A DNA stretch of 64,000 bases from NCBI GenBank assembly GCA_964640655.1, contig CAZXFT010000010.1, forward strand, positions 1-64,000. Reading direction: 5' to 3'. Positions within the stretch are counted from its first letter, which is position 1. Every line of letters starts with the position of its first letter. Below the pieces are notes generated by a model. It searched no databases and had not been told where the DNA came from. It saw only the letters and a program-made list of their open reading frames with translations. The translations under genes and the position numbers were made by a program. Positions 26,827 through 34,886 of the stretch are shown in pieces. Source of the stretch: BJGO01 sp964640655 (GTDB lineage Bacteria > Bacteroidota > Bacteroidia > Chitinophagales > UBA10324).

Positions 26827-28332
26827 ATGCAAAATCAGTCATTAGAACAAATTCAAAACTTCGAAGGCAAGTATCCAAAACAATTATGGTCTCTCTTCTT
26901 CAGCGAAATGTGGGAACGATTTTGTTTCTATGGCATGCGCGGTATGCTTACCTATTTCATGGTTTACAAGTTGATGATGACCGACAAAGACGCCAACCTG
27001 CAGTATGGTGCCACACAGGCTTTTGTTTATGCCTTTACTTTCATAGGCGGTTTATTTGCCGATAAAATTTTGGGATTCCGCCGTTCTCTGTTTTGGGGAG
27101 GGTTGCTTATGATTATAGGTAGTTTGTTACTGGCCTATGATCCCGAAAAATTCTTTTTTCTGGGCATCAGCTTTAACATTATCGGTACGGGATTCTTTAA
27201 ACCTAATATTTCAAGCATGGTTGGTCAGTTATACAAAGAAGGTGATGTGCGCCGTGATGCAGGCTTTTTGATGTTTTACTCCGGTATCAATCTCGGAGCA
27301 TTTTTTGGCGGTTATGTGGTGGCTATTGGCAAGGGAACCATGTTCGAAAGTATAGTCCCGGAAGCATACAGATGGAATATCGCTTTTGGTTTGGCAGCAA
27401 TAGTCATGACTATTAGCTTATTAACTTTTGTGTTTACCCGCCGCAAGTTAGGCCCCATTGGACTTGCTCCTAACGAAATGGAATCTAACTCAAGCATTAA
27501 ACCGTGGCATCAGTATTTAGTCTATGCAGGGGCTATCCTCGCTATACCTGTAATTATGAAAATGGTATCAAACACCGTTTACACAGATTACTTTATGTAT
27601 GCTGTTGGCCCCTTTAGTTTATTGTATCTTTTGATAGAAATGTTAAAACTTTCAAAAGCAGAAAATCTCAAACTTATAGCTGCATTCTGTTTCATAATCT
27701 TCTCGGTAGTATTCTGGGCCATCTTTGAGCAAGCTGGTGGCTCACTTTCGCTTTTTGCTGCAGAAAACATTAGCACCAAACTGCTCTCTTTTAATGTGGA
27801 CCCCAATGGAATCAATAACTCTATTAATGCACTCTTCGTCATTTTTCTTGCTCCTGTAATTGGTTTGCTGTTTATATGGCTGGCAAAAAGAAATTTGGAA
27901 CCAAATACAGTAGTAAAATTTGGCCTTGGGTTCCTTTTACTGGGTGCTGCATTTTATATATTCTACGTAATCAGATTCACCGCTAACACTGACGGCGTAG
28001 GTTCCATGAATCTGTTTGCCTTTGCATATTTAATTGTAACACTCGGCGAGTTGTTTCTTTCTCCGATCGGGCTTTCGATTATGACTAAATTGTCACCAAA
28101 CAAGCTCCAGGGTTATATGATGGGGATGTGGTTTTTAGCCAGTGCCTATGGACAATATGTTGCAGGATTATTTGGTGCCAGCATTTCTCCCGGCAATGAT
28201 GCATCAGCTTCGCAAAAAATGATAGTCTACACGCAAGGTTATAAAGAATTCGCGATGTATGCCTTAGTGGCCGGCGTGATACTCATAGTTATATCTCCCT
28301 GGATCAGAAAATTAATGCAGGAGGTGAAGTAA
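26827..28332 (+). CDS. Proton-dependent oligopeptide transporter (POT/PTR2 family)
   Basis: This 501-aa inner-membrane protein belongs to the POT branch of the major facilitator superfamily, which imports di- and tripeptides with protons. The family proton-coupling motif ExxERFxxY is present as EMWERFCFY near the N-terminus. The PTR2 signature appears as GFLMFYSGINLGAFFGGY (about 150-170). It has the expected 12-14 hydrophobic segments and normal length. Its ATG at 26827 begins MQNQSLEQIQNFEGKYPKQLW. It is a single-gene unit upstream of tRNA-Cys. Substrate preference cannot be told from sequence. Confidence 0.93.
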   Translation: MQNQSLEQIQNFEGKYPKQLWSLFFSEMWERFCFYGMRGMLTYFMVYKLMMTDKDANLQYGATQAFVYAFTFIGGLFADKILGFRRSLFWGGLLMIIGSLLLAYDPEKFFFLGISFNIIGTGFFKPNISSMVGQLYKEGDVRRDAGFLMFYSGINLGAFFGGYVVAIGKGTMFESIVPEAYRWNIAFGLAAIVMTISLLTFVFTRRKLGPIGLAPNEMESNSSIKPWHQYLVYAGAILAIPVIMKMVSNTVYTDYFMYAVGPFSLLYLLIEMLKLSKAENLKLIAAFCFIIFSVVFWAIFEQAGGSLSLFAAENISTKLLSFNVDPNGINNSINALFVIFLAPVIGLLFIWLAKRNLEPNTVVKFGLGFLLLGAAFYIFYVIRFTANTDGVGSMNLFAFAYLIVTLGELFLSPIGLSIMTKLSPNKLQGYMMGMWFLASAYGQYVAGLFGASISPGNDASASQKMIVYTQGYKEFAMYALVAGVILIVISPWIRKLMQEVK

Positions 28333-28372
28333 CATTTTTAGGTTGTCGCTGTAAAGATGTGCTCAACAAAAG

Positions 28373-28404
28373 TTGCTGAAACAAATTTAATTCAGATACT
28401 TTTG
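28373..28404 (+). promoter_or_regulatory. Promoter of tRNA-Cys
   Basis: TTG at 28373-28375, then 21 nt, then TACTTTTG at 28397-28404 match the Bacteroidota primary-sigma consensus exactly. The tRNA starts 10 bp after the -7 box. Confidence 0.75.
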
Positions 28405-28413
28405 TGTGCTCAG

Positions 28414-28484
28414 GGTCGGATGGCCGAGCGGCTAGGCAGAGCTCTGCAAAAGCTCGTACAGCGGTTCGAATCCGCTTCCGACCT
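28414..28484 (+). tRNA. tRNA-Cys (GCA)
   Basis: The 71-nt cloverleaf has acceptor stem GGTCGGA/TCCGACC, D-arm GGCCGAGCGGCTAGGC, anticodon loop with GCA, and T-arm GCGGTTCGAATCCGC, with discriminator T. The terminal CCA is not encoded. It is followed at once by a terminator. Confidence 0.95.
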
Positions 28485-28487
28485 CAC

Positions 28488-28518
28488 AACCGCTTCATTT
28501 CACGGAGCGGTTTTTTTT
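28488..28518 (+). terminator. Terminator of tRNA-Cys
   Basis: AACCGCT (28488-28494) pairs with AGCGGTT (28506-28512) and runs into eight T. Confidence 0.85.
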
Positions 28519-28520
28519 AT

Positions 28521-28877
28521 TTAATAGCTATTTGTGGCAAGCATCACCAAGGTACACGCCTCTATAGTTTCAATACCTGCTGTTTCAGCTAAATGGATAA
28601 GTCTTGAATTTTCTGTGCCGGGGTTAAATATGATGCGCCTCGGCTTCAGTGCAAGAATTTTACTTTCATAATCATCCTGTATTTGGGGATTGATATAGAG
28701 TGTTATGGTATCAATGACTTCGTTGATAGTCTCTAACTGTTTTATTTCTATACCTCTGATATTTCCTTTTTTAACCCCTGCTAATACGATTTGATGGTTA
28801 TTATCTAAAAGCCGGTTTGCTGCTTTGTAGCTATATCGCTCCGGGTTTGTACTGGCACCTATTATGAGTGTTTTCAT
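28521..28877 (-). CDS. CoA-binding domain protein (YccU-like)
   Basis: This 118-aa protein is a stand-alone CoA-binding Rossmann domain like E. coli YccU. It opens with KTLIIGASTNPERYSYKAA, the nucleotide-binding Gly-rich strand and turn. The end, IIFNPGTENSRLI then IEACTLVML, carries the family NPG and ExCxLV motifs. Length is typical. The physiological role of the family is not settled; binding of CoA or a CoA-like ligand is expected. It is transcribed divergently from the 29003 gene, with repeated TAGGTATA sites between them. Confidence 0.88.
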   Translation of the reverse strand: MKTLIIGASTNPERYSYKAANRLLDNNHQIVLAGVKKGNIRGIEIKQLETINEVIDTITLYINPQIQDDYESKILALKPRRIIFNPGTENSRLIHLAETAGIETIEACTLVMLATNSY

Positions 28878-28905
28878 TGTCTTTATGTCAATATTTAACC
28901 ATTAA

Positions 28906-28945
28906 TAGGTATAAATTGTTCAAAATATACCTGTTGTTAGGTATA
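28906..28945. promoter_or_regulatory. Repeated TAGGTATA sites
   Basis: TAGGTATA occurs at 28906-28913 and 28938-28945, with the inverse TATACCT at 28926-28932. They lie between two divergent genes and could be an operator; this is inferred only from the repetition. Confidence 0.3.
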
Positions 28946-29002
28946 ACAGTATTCAAATAATGGCGTAAAACGAGGCACTTAATCACATGGTAATTATTGC
29001 CT

Positions 29003-29293
29003 ATGGCTTTTTCTCCTATTGAACAAATTCCTAAAGAACGTATAACTGAGTTAGAATGTAAACACATTGAGGTGTTAGACACTAATATAGAATTGACAGA
29101 CCGAAAGAACTGTATTGAACGTGCCATCAACCTGAGTAAAAATTTTTATGTAAAAGCTCAGATTGTATTTGAAACGGAAGAAGGTCTTAAAGAAGTTGTT
29201 ACTACTATCTGGGCTGCCGGTGAAGAACACATCGTGTTAAAAGGTGGTATCAGTATGCCAATTTGTTGCATCAGAAAAGTAACGATACTTTAA
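29003..29293 (+). CDS. Conserved small hypothetical protein
   Basis: This 96-aa cytoplasmic protein starts MAFSPIEQIPKERI; an in-frame TTG 6 bp upstream is a poorer start. It has alternating charged and hydrophobic strands (HIEVLDTNIELTDRKNCIERA, KEVVTTIWAAGEEHIVLKGG) that suggest a small alpha/beta or SH3-like fold. I recall no named family; similar short proteins occur in Bacteroidota. Its stop is adjacent to the stop of the convergent pdhC gene. Confidence 0.65.
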   Translation: MAFSPIEQIPKERITELECKHIEVLDTNIELTDRKNCIERAINLSKNFYVKAQIVFETEEGLKEVVTTIWAAGEEHIVLKGGISMPICCIRKVTIL

Positions 29294-30529
29294 TTATACC
29301 AGCATTGAAATCGGGTTCTCCAGGTAGCTTTTAAAAGTTTGCAGGAAAGCAGCACCCAAGGCACCATCTACTGCACGGTGATCACAAGAGAGAGTCACCT
29401 TCATCACGCTCGTATTTTTTAACTGACCGTTTACCAGAACCGGAACTTCTTTGCTCTTTCCTACTGCAAGTATGCATGCATCTGGGGGGTTAATAATAGC
29501 TGTAAACTCATCTATATCCATCATTCCAAGGTTAGAAATCGTGAATGTGTTTCCTTCCCAATCACTTGGTTGAAGTTTACGTTCGCGGGCTTTAACAGCA
29601 TATGATTTTGCTTCGGAAGAAATCATGCTCAGGGATTTTTGATCGGGCGTACGAATTACCGGCACTACCAAACCGTCTTCAACGGCTACAGCCATTCCAA
29701 TGTTAACATAGTTATAGTAACGTATGAAATCTCCCATCCAAGAGCAGTTCACTTTAGGATTTTTTCTGAGTGCCAGAGCTACTGCTTTTATCACAAAGTC
29801 GTTCACTGAAATTTTAACATCACTGATTTCATTCAGTTGTTTGCGAGCGATCAATGCGTTGTCCATATTGATTTCCATTTTCAGATAGAAATGTGGAGCA
29901 GTAAACTTGCTTTCAGCAAGGCGTCGTGCAATAGTTTTGCGCATCTGTGAATTAGGAACATCTTCATAACCTCCTACAGGCGCATTGATAGTGAAGGAAG
30001 GATGAAGTTTAGGATTAAATGATTCTACATCACGCTTTATTATTCTACCTTCATCACCTGAACCTTTGATAGCAGCAATATCTATACCCTGCTCTTTGGC
30101 TATTTTTTTGGCTAATGGAGATGCTTTTACTTTACCATTACCAGAACTAATAGGTTGAACAAGAGTTGCAGTGGCTGCAGTAGGTTGTGCAACTGCTGTC
30201 TGAGCAGTTGCTGCAGATTCTGCTTTAGGGGCAGGAGAAGAAACAGGGGCAGGTGCGGCATTTGCAGATAATAAGGACTGATAATCCTCCCCTTCTTTTC
30301 CAAGTATGGCAATGATGGTATCTACCGGAACAGCCTGTCCTTTCTCGGCGCCAATATAAAGTATGGTACCTTCCTGAAAACTTTCAAATTCCATTACTGC
30401 TTTGTCGGTTTCGATTTCAGCCAACAAGTCACCGCTCTTGATTTTATCTCCAACTTTTTTATGCCATGCTATAATAACTCCTTCGGTCATTGTATCGCTC
30501 ATGCGGGGCATTTTAATCACTTCTGCCAT
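29294..30529 (-). CDS. pdhC: Pyruvate dehydrogenase complex E2, dihydrolipoamide acetyltransferase
   Basis: This 411-aa E2 protein transfers acetyl groups from lipoyl-lysine to CoA to make acetyl-CoA. One lipoyl domain (residues 1-80) holds the lipoylated Lys in IETDKAVMEFE. An Ala/Pro/Gln-rich linker follows (about 90-130), then an E3-binding domain (KASPLAKKIAKEQGID, about 134-165) and the acetyltransferase domain with the catalytic DHRAVDG near the C-terminus. The single lipoyl domain and short linker are normal for Bacteroidota. The E1 and E3 genes are not in this window. A branched-chain E2 is less likely given the SDTMTEG N-terminus. Confidence 0.92.
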   Translation of the reverse strand: MAEVIKMPRMSDTMTEGVIIAWHKKVGDKIKSGDLLAEIETDKAVMEFESFQEGTILYIGAEKGQAVPVDTIIAILGKEGEDYQSLLSANAAPAPVSSPAPKAESAATAQTAVAQPTAATATLVQPISSGNGKVKASPLAKKIAKEQGIDIAAIKGSGDEGRIIKRDVESFNPKLHPSFTINAPVGGYEDVPNSQMRKTIARRLAESKFTAPHFYLKMEINMDNALIARKQLNEISDVKISVNDFVIKAVALALRKNPKVNCSWMGDFIRYYNYVNIGMAVAVEDGLVVPVIRTPDQKSLSMISSEAKSYAVKARERKLQPSDWEGNTFTISNLGMMDIDEFTAIINPPDACILAVGKSKEVPVLVNGQLKNTSVMKVTLSCDHRAVDGALGAAFLQTFKSYLENPISMLV

Positions 30530-30601
30530 TCGAATAGTTTTTTAACGGGGTGTAAAAGTATTAAATAGAATGTATTAACACACCAAGACTGTATGGCGTT
30601 G

Positions 30602-32368
30602 TCAACTGATGTCTAACCGAAATTTATTTTTAAGGACTTCAATTTTAGGGTTTTGCTTTTTCATATGCTCATAGCGTTGCTCAGCAGTAAAAGGTTTAAT
30701 AAACTGATCACGTTGCACTGCTTCTGTATCAAACTCCACCTCAAGACTTATTTTTTCAATCTTCAGATACTCTCTCATGTATGCCGCTATCATATCCTTA
30801 TCATCAATCAGTAACTTATGAACAAACGAACTGCTTACTTTAATCTGAATACGTTTGTTGTTAAACAGCCTTGGTGGATAACTGTTCAGGGCCGAGAATA
30901 GGCTTAACTTCTGCTCTGTTTTAAGTTTTTGCAATAAAGCATTGACACATTCATCGAACTTAGTTGTATTTATTACAGCGAGTTCATCGTCAGAAAACGT
31001 CTGAGGCTCAGCAGAAACGATGTTATCTGTATTATTTTTTAAGCTTTGCTTGATGTCGTTTAAGCCTTTTTTAGTGGAAGACTGAATACCGGGAATACTG
31101 GCAGGAGTTGCTGCTTTGGGTTTGTTAACAGGCTGAGCAGCCGGTTCTGCAGGTGGAGTTAATGTTGGCATAACCTGTAGTACAGGATTGCCATCTGACT
31201 GTAATACTTTAATAAACGGTGAACTTAGTGACTCAGGTTTTTTTTTTACTTCAACCTGAGCGCCACTTTCCATGTATTCTTTCAGATGACAGAGTTTGAT
31301 GAGCAACAATTCTACCAGCAATCGCTTGTTTCTGGCCTGTTTATAACGTGCATCGGCATCGTGAATCATGTTGAGTGCGTTCAGCATAAATGAAAAGGAA
31401 ACATACATAGCCTGAGCCATATACCGCTGTTTCAGACTTTCACTGACATCCAGGATGACGACGGTTTCTTTGTTGGATGCCATAATCAGGTTGCGGATAT
31501 GCTCAGCAAGACCCTGAATAAAATTTTCTCCTTCAAATCCTTTCTTAATAATCTGATCGTATGTGAGCAAGATGCCGTTGATGTCTTTAGCTAAAAACGA
31601 ATCGGTTACCTTAAAGAAATAATCATAGTCAAGCACGTTCAGATTTTCTACAGCTGATTGGTAACTGATATCATTATTCTCAAAAACCGCCAGACGATCA
31701 AACATGGACAAAGCATCGCGCATGGCGCCATCCGCTTTTTGTGCTATCAGGTGTAGTGCTTCGTCGTTGGCATTGATATTTTCTTTAGAGGCTATTTCAC
31801 GCAGATAAGCTGCAGCGTCTTCAGTTTTTATTCTATTAAAATCAAAAATCTGGCAACGCGACAAGATGGTAGGAATAATTTTATGTTTCTCGGTGGTAGC
31901 CAGGATAAATATAGCATAGGATGGCGGCTCTTCCAGCGTTTTAAGGAATGCATTGAATGCTGCCGCTGAGAGCATATGCACCTCGTCTATAATATATATT
32001 TTCCATTTTCCCTGTTGTGGTGCAAATCGAACCTGATCAATAAGTGCACGAATGTCGTCAACTGAATTGTTAGATGCTGCGTCAAGTTCGTGAATGTTAA
32101 AAGAAGCATTTTGATTAAACGATACACAAGCAGAACATTCATTACAGGCTTCAATGTCTGAAGTAGGATTTTCGCAATTGAGAACCTTGGCCAATATGCG
32201 GGCACAGGTTGTTTTTCCAACACCTCGCGGACCGCAAAAAAGAAACGCTTGGGCCACCTGATTTTGCCTGATGGCATTCTTAAGTGTAAGAGTAACCTGC
32301 GGCTGCCCGATAACATCGGCAAAGCGAGCAGGTCTGTATTTTCTTGCTGAAACGATAAATCCGTCCAT
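30602..32368 (-). CDS. dnaX: DNA polymerase III subunit gamma/tau
   Basis: This 588-aa clamp-loader ATPase assembles the sliding clamp at the replication fork. Walker A is GPRGVGKT (46-53). Four zinc-binding cysteines follow (C65, C75, C78, C81), then the DEVH Walker B and the sensor segment LSRCQIF. The first 360 residues are the conserved AAA+ and collar domains. The C-terminal third is a Pro/Ala/Lys-rich linker and a small alpha/beta domain, as in tau-like forms. No obvious slippage heptamer was found by eye, so tau alone may be made. Confidence 0.95.
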   Translation of the reverse strand: MDGFIVSARKYRPARFADVIGQPQVTLTLKNAIRQNQVAQAFLFCGPRGVGKTTCARILAKVLNCENPTSDIEACNECSACVSFNQNASFNIHELDAASNNSVDDIRALIDQVRFAPQQGKWKIYIIDEVHMLSAAAFNAFLKTLEEPPSYAIFILATTEKHKIIPTILSRCQIFDFNRIKTEDAAAYLREIASKENINANDEALHLIAQKADGAMRDALSMFDRLAVFENNDISYQSAVENLNVLDYDYFFKVTDSFLAKDINGILLTYDQIIKKGFEGENFIQGLAEHIRNLIMASNKETVVILDVSESLKQRYMAQAMYVSFSFMLNALNMIHDADARYKQARNKRLLVELLLIKLCHLKEYMESGAQVEVKKKPESLSSPFIKVLQSDGNPVLQVMPTLTPPAEPAAQPVNKPKAATPASIPGIQSSTKKGLNDIKQSLKNNTDNIVSAEPQTFSDDELAVINTTKFDECVNALLQKLKTEQKLSLFSALNSYPPRLFNNKRIQIKVSSSFVHKLLIDDKDMIAAYMREYLKIEKISLEVEFDTEAVQRDQFIKPFTAEQRYEHMKKQNPKIEVLKNKFRLDIS

Positions 32369-32579
32369 AGTGCGCTGACCTCACAAACCTACTATAATTA
32401 GAATGGAAAAAATAACTGTGGCAGTTGGACTATTTTCCCACAGAATTATTTATAAACACAGCCAGCAAAAGAACAGATGGGAATATCTTTGATGCGTAAT
32501 ATTATGGTCATAATAATATTTTCAACTTAAACAATTAAAGCCTCTTTCACGTTATACATCTTAATTCTAAAGAAATTCA

Positions 32580-33491
32580 ATGAACAAAACGCTCACATTC
32601 ATAGGTATATATAATTGCCTGTTGGCGGTATGCATGATTTTCTTTACTGATGAAGTTTTTAGTTTCTTTCATACCTCAGATTCCGACCACATATTAATTT
32701 GGAAACTACTTGGCCTGTTCGTAGGATTGTTCGGAATGGGATATTTAATGGCAGCCACAAACGAAAATGTTCACTGGCCGGTTATTTTGATGGGTTTCTC
32801 CTTCAACGTATCTGTAACATTCGGGTTCATTTATTATCTGTTCACAGCTCATTTGAGTTGGAGTATCAGTTGGATTGTACTTATTAACAGTACGATTTGG
32901 ATATTTCCGCTATGGCGTATGCTGAACGGTGCTTTTAATTTCAATGTGATAGATGCTGATTTGATTTATCCACGCATCGGTGCTGCCAATAAAATGAAAG
33001 AAGTATTTACCAACAGAGGCGAATGCCTCTACAATGCCTGTGAGCACGATAAGGTGATGCTTGTTTTTATGCGTCACTTTGGTTGTACATTCTGTCGCAA
33101 AACGCTTGACGAAATCAGCAAGCATCGCAACTCGCTGGAGCAGCAACGCTACAGAATCATTCTGGTACACAGTGCGGAAGAGGAAGTTGCCAAAAGCTTT
33201 TTTGAAAAATATAGTTTAGGTGATATTGAATTTATTACAGATGAACAAGGAGAACTCTACCGAGAATTTGATATTAAGCGAGGAACTATGATGCAACTTT
33301 TTGGAATCAGAACTATACTTGCCGCATTGCGATATGCATTTAAATATGGGTTTGGTTCAGAGCAGGGAGATGGATTCAGATTGCCCGGTGTAATCATTAT
33401 CAAGGAAGGTAAATTAGTTCACTCGCAGCGACAAAAACGAGCACACGAAGGTATTAACTGGGATGCTATTAAGGAATGCAAAGCTTGTTAA
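32580..33491 (+). CDS. SelL/AhpC-TSA-like redox protein with N-terminal membrane domain
   Basis: This 303-aa protein has two parts. Residues 1-125 hold four hydrophobic segments, predicting a membrane anchor. Residues about 145-300 form a thioredoxin-fold domain of the SelL-related/AhpC-TSA type, with the redox motif FGCTFC (CxxC), a VHSAEEE segment, and a cis-Pro-like turn near LPGVIIIKEGKLV. The family is thought to reduce peroxides or disulfides; the substrate is unknown. The gene overlaps the 3' end of the DUF2461 gene by 4 bp on the opposite strand. The membrane-domain fusion is less usual than the stand-alone form. Confidence 0.8.
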   Translation: MNKTLTFIGIYNCLLAVCMIFFTDEVFSFFHTSDSDHILIWKLLGLFVGLFGMGYLMAATNENVHWPVILMGFSFNVSVTFGFIYYLFTAHLSWSISWIVLINSTIWIFPLWRMLNGAFNFNVIDADLIYPRIGAANKMKEVFTNRGECLYNACEHDKVMLVFMRHFGCTFCRKTLDEISKHRNSLEQQRYRIILVHSAEEEVAKSFFEKYSLGDIEFITDEQGELYREFDIKRGTMMQLFGIRTILAALRYAFKYGFGSEQGDGFRLPGVIIIKEGKLVHSQRQKRAHEGINWDAIKECKAC

Positions 33492-34156
33492 CCTAATCCC
33501 CTCTGCAAATATTGCAACAGCGGCATCAGTAAGGTATATTGCTTCACACAATCTTTAACAATGCTTTTTGATAGTACATCGCTGTCGCTTATGTCAATCC
33601 CGGCAATGAAGCTTTTATATCTGAGCCATTGTATCATTTCATTATCCGATTGATAACCGCGGGGGTTTCCGCTGATTTTATCGTCGTATAAATCGCCAAA
33701 TGTTTTCACGAAGTTTTTCTGCTTCACTACCTTTAAGAAGTCTTTGCCGTTATAATCAATCTCCTGCCTGATGGCCTTTAACACCGGAGGTTCGGGACGA
33801 TACAAGCCACCACCAACATAAGATTTACCGTTGGGTTCAATATGCAGATAGAATCCGGGTTGTACCGATTTTCTGCCTCCCGGAGAAATTCCTGCAGCAA
33901 AATTTAATTTGTATGGTGCTTTATTGTTGGAGAAGCGAACATCACGGTTTATACGAAAAAGGCAATCGCTAGCCTTTAAATTATTTAAAGCAGGATAGAC
34001 GGAATTCATTTCATCTATAATTTCCTGAATTACTAAAAGCAATTGTTTTCTGATGGCATCATAAGTATCTCTATGTTTATCGAACCATACTTTGTTGTTA
34101 TTCTTGCTGAGTCCTTTTAAGAAACTTAATGTTTCGGAATGAAGTGTTGCTGCCAT
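33488..34156 (-). CDS. DUF2461 domain protein
   Basis: This 222-aa protein matches the DUF2461/TIGR02453 family by LSKNNNKVWFDKHRDTYD at the N-terminus and RINRDVRFSNNKAPYK (about 68-83), with GLYRPEPPVL later. Length is typical. Function is unknown; members occur widely as single cytoplasmic proteins. It is the last gene of a three-gene minus-strand run, 6 bp after the methyltransferase. Confidence 0.88.
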   Translation of the reverse strand: MAATLHSETLSFLKGLSKNNNKVWFDKHRDTYDAIRKQLLLVIQEIIDEMNSVYPALNNLKASDCLFRINRDVRFSNNKAPYKLNFAAGISPGGRKSVQPGFYLHIEPNGKSYVGGGLYRPEPPVLKAIRQEIDYNGKDFLKVVKQKNFVKTFGDLYDDKISGNPRGYQSDNEMIQWLRYKSFIAGIDISDSDVLSKSIVKDCVKQYTLLMPLLQYLQRGLG

Positions 34157-34162
34157 AGTTCT

Positions 34163-34885
34163 TTAAATTTTTCCTTCTGCCACACAGGTAACCCCGAAGA
34201 GTTTGTTCCACTTCCCCACTCCATTTTCGAAGGAATGAAAAGTTCTCAAACTTGCATTAATAATGGGACTAATGGGCTTCATACTTGATTGGGGTTTGTA
34301 TGTTTTATTGCCGATGCGTCGCACAAGCCATACTATAGGGAAAATGCTGTTATATATGTAATAAGTGATGTTTATTTTGAAACCTGACTCGTTAAGAACT
34401 TTTCTGAGTGTAGAAATTCTGTAGCGGCGGTAATGTTCCAAATATACATCGTGGCCACTCCATAGACTTTGAAAGGCAGGCACGGTGATGAAGAAATAAT
34501 TATTCCCACTGCATGAGTTTTTAATATCGAGGAGCATGGATTTGTCATCGGGCAAATGTTCAAGCACATCCATCATCACATAAATTCCATTTTGAATCTG
34601 AAGAGGTAATGTTTTGGTTTTCTCAATAATTTGATTTTGAGTTGCGGCAATTTCCGTATCGCTATATCCAATATCCACCAGCCACACTTTTTCAATTTGT
34701 TCCGGTATGGCCTCCATCAGTTCGTACATAAAGAAGCCTGAGCCGGATCCAACGTCTATCAATGTCACCCTGGTATTCAGTTGCTTTGTAACAGATTTTA
34801 CAAAGCGTAGTAAAGGCAACTTTTTGGATTGATAGTACCAATGTGTCTTAGGGTCAACGCCTTGTTCGAGTTCTTTTAAGTCCAT
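34163..34885 (-). CDS. Class I SAM-dependent methyltransferase
   Basis: This 240-aa protein has Rossmann motif I as LIDVGSGSGFF (about 41-51) and a post-motif MMDVLEHLPDD (about 104-114), placing it in the UbiE/BioC-like methyltransferase superfamily. The C-terminal part has hydrophobic segments around ITYYIYNSIFPIVWLVRRIG, common in methyltransferases acting on membrane lipids or glycolipids. It starts 1 bp after the stop of the upstream glycosyltransferase gene, so it may modify the same lipid or glycan. The substrate is unknown. Confidence 0.85.
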   Translation of the reverse strand: MDLKELEQGVDPKTHWYYQSKKLPLLRFVKSVTKQLNTRVTLIDVGSGSGFFMYELMEAIPEQIEKVWLVDIGYSDTEIAATQNQIIEKTKTLPLQIQNGIYVMMDVLEHLPDDKSMLLDIKNSCSGNNYFFITVPAFQSLWSGHDVYLEHYRRYRISTLRKVLNESGFKINITYYIYNSIFPIVWLVRRIGNKTYKPQSSMKPISPIINASLRTFHSFENGVGKWNKLFGVTCVAEGKI

Positions 34886-34886
34886 A

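Noticed and set aside
26679..27065. 128-codon plus-strand frame before and over the peptide transporter
   Set aside because: It overlaps the transporter in another frame, and the transporter has clear family motifs from its own ATG.
28404..28592. 62-codon frame over tRNA-Cys
   Set aside because: It reads through the tRNA and its terminator.
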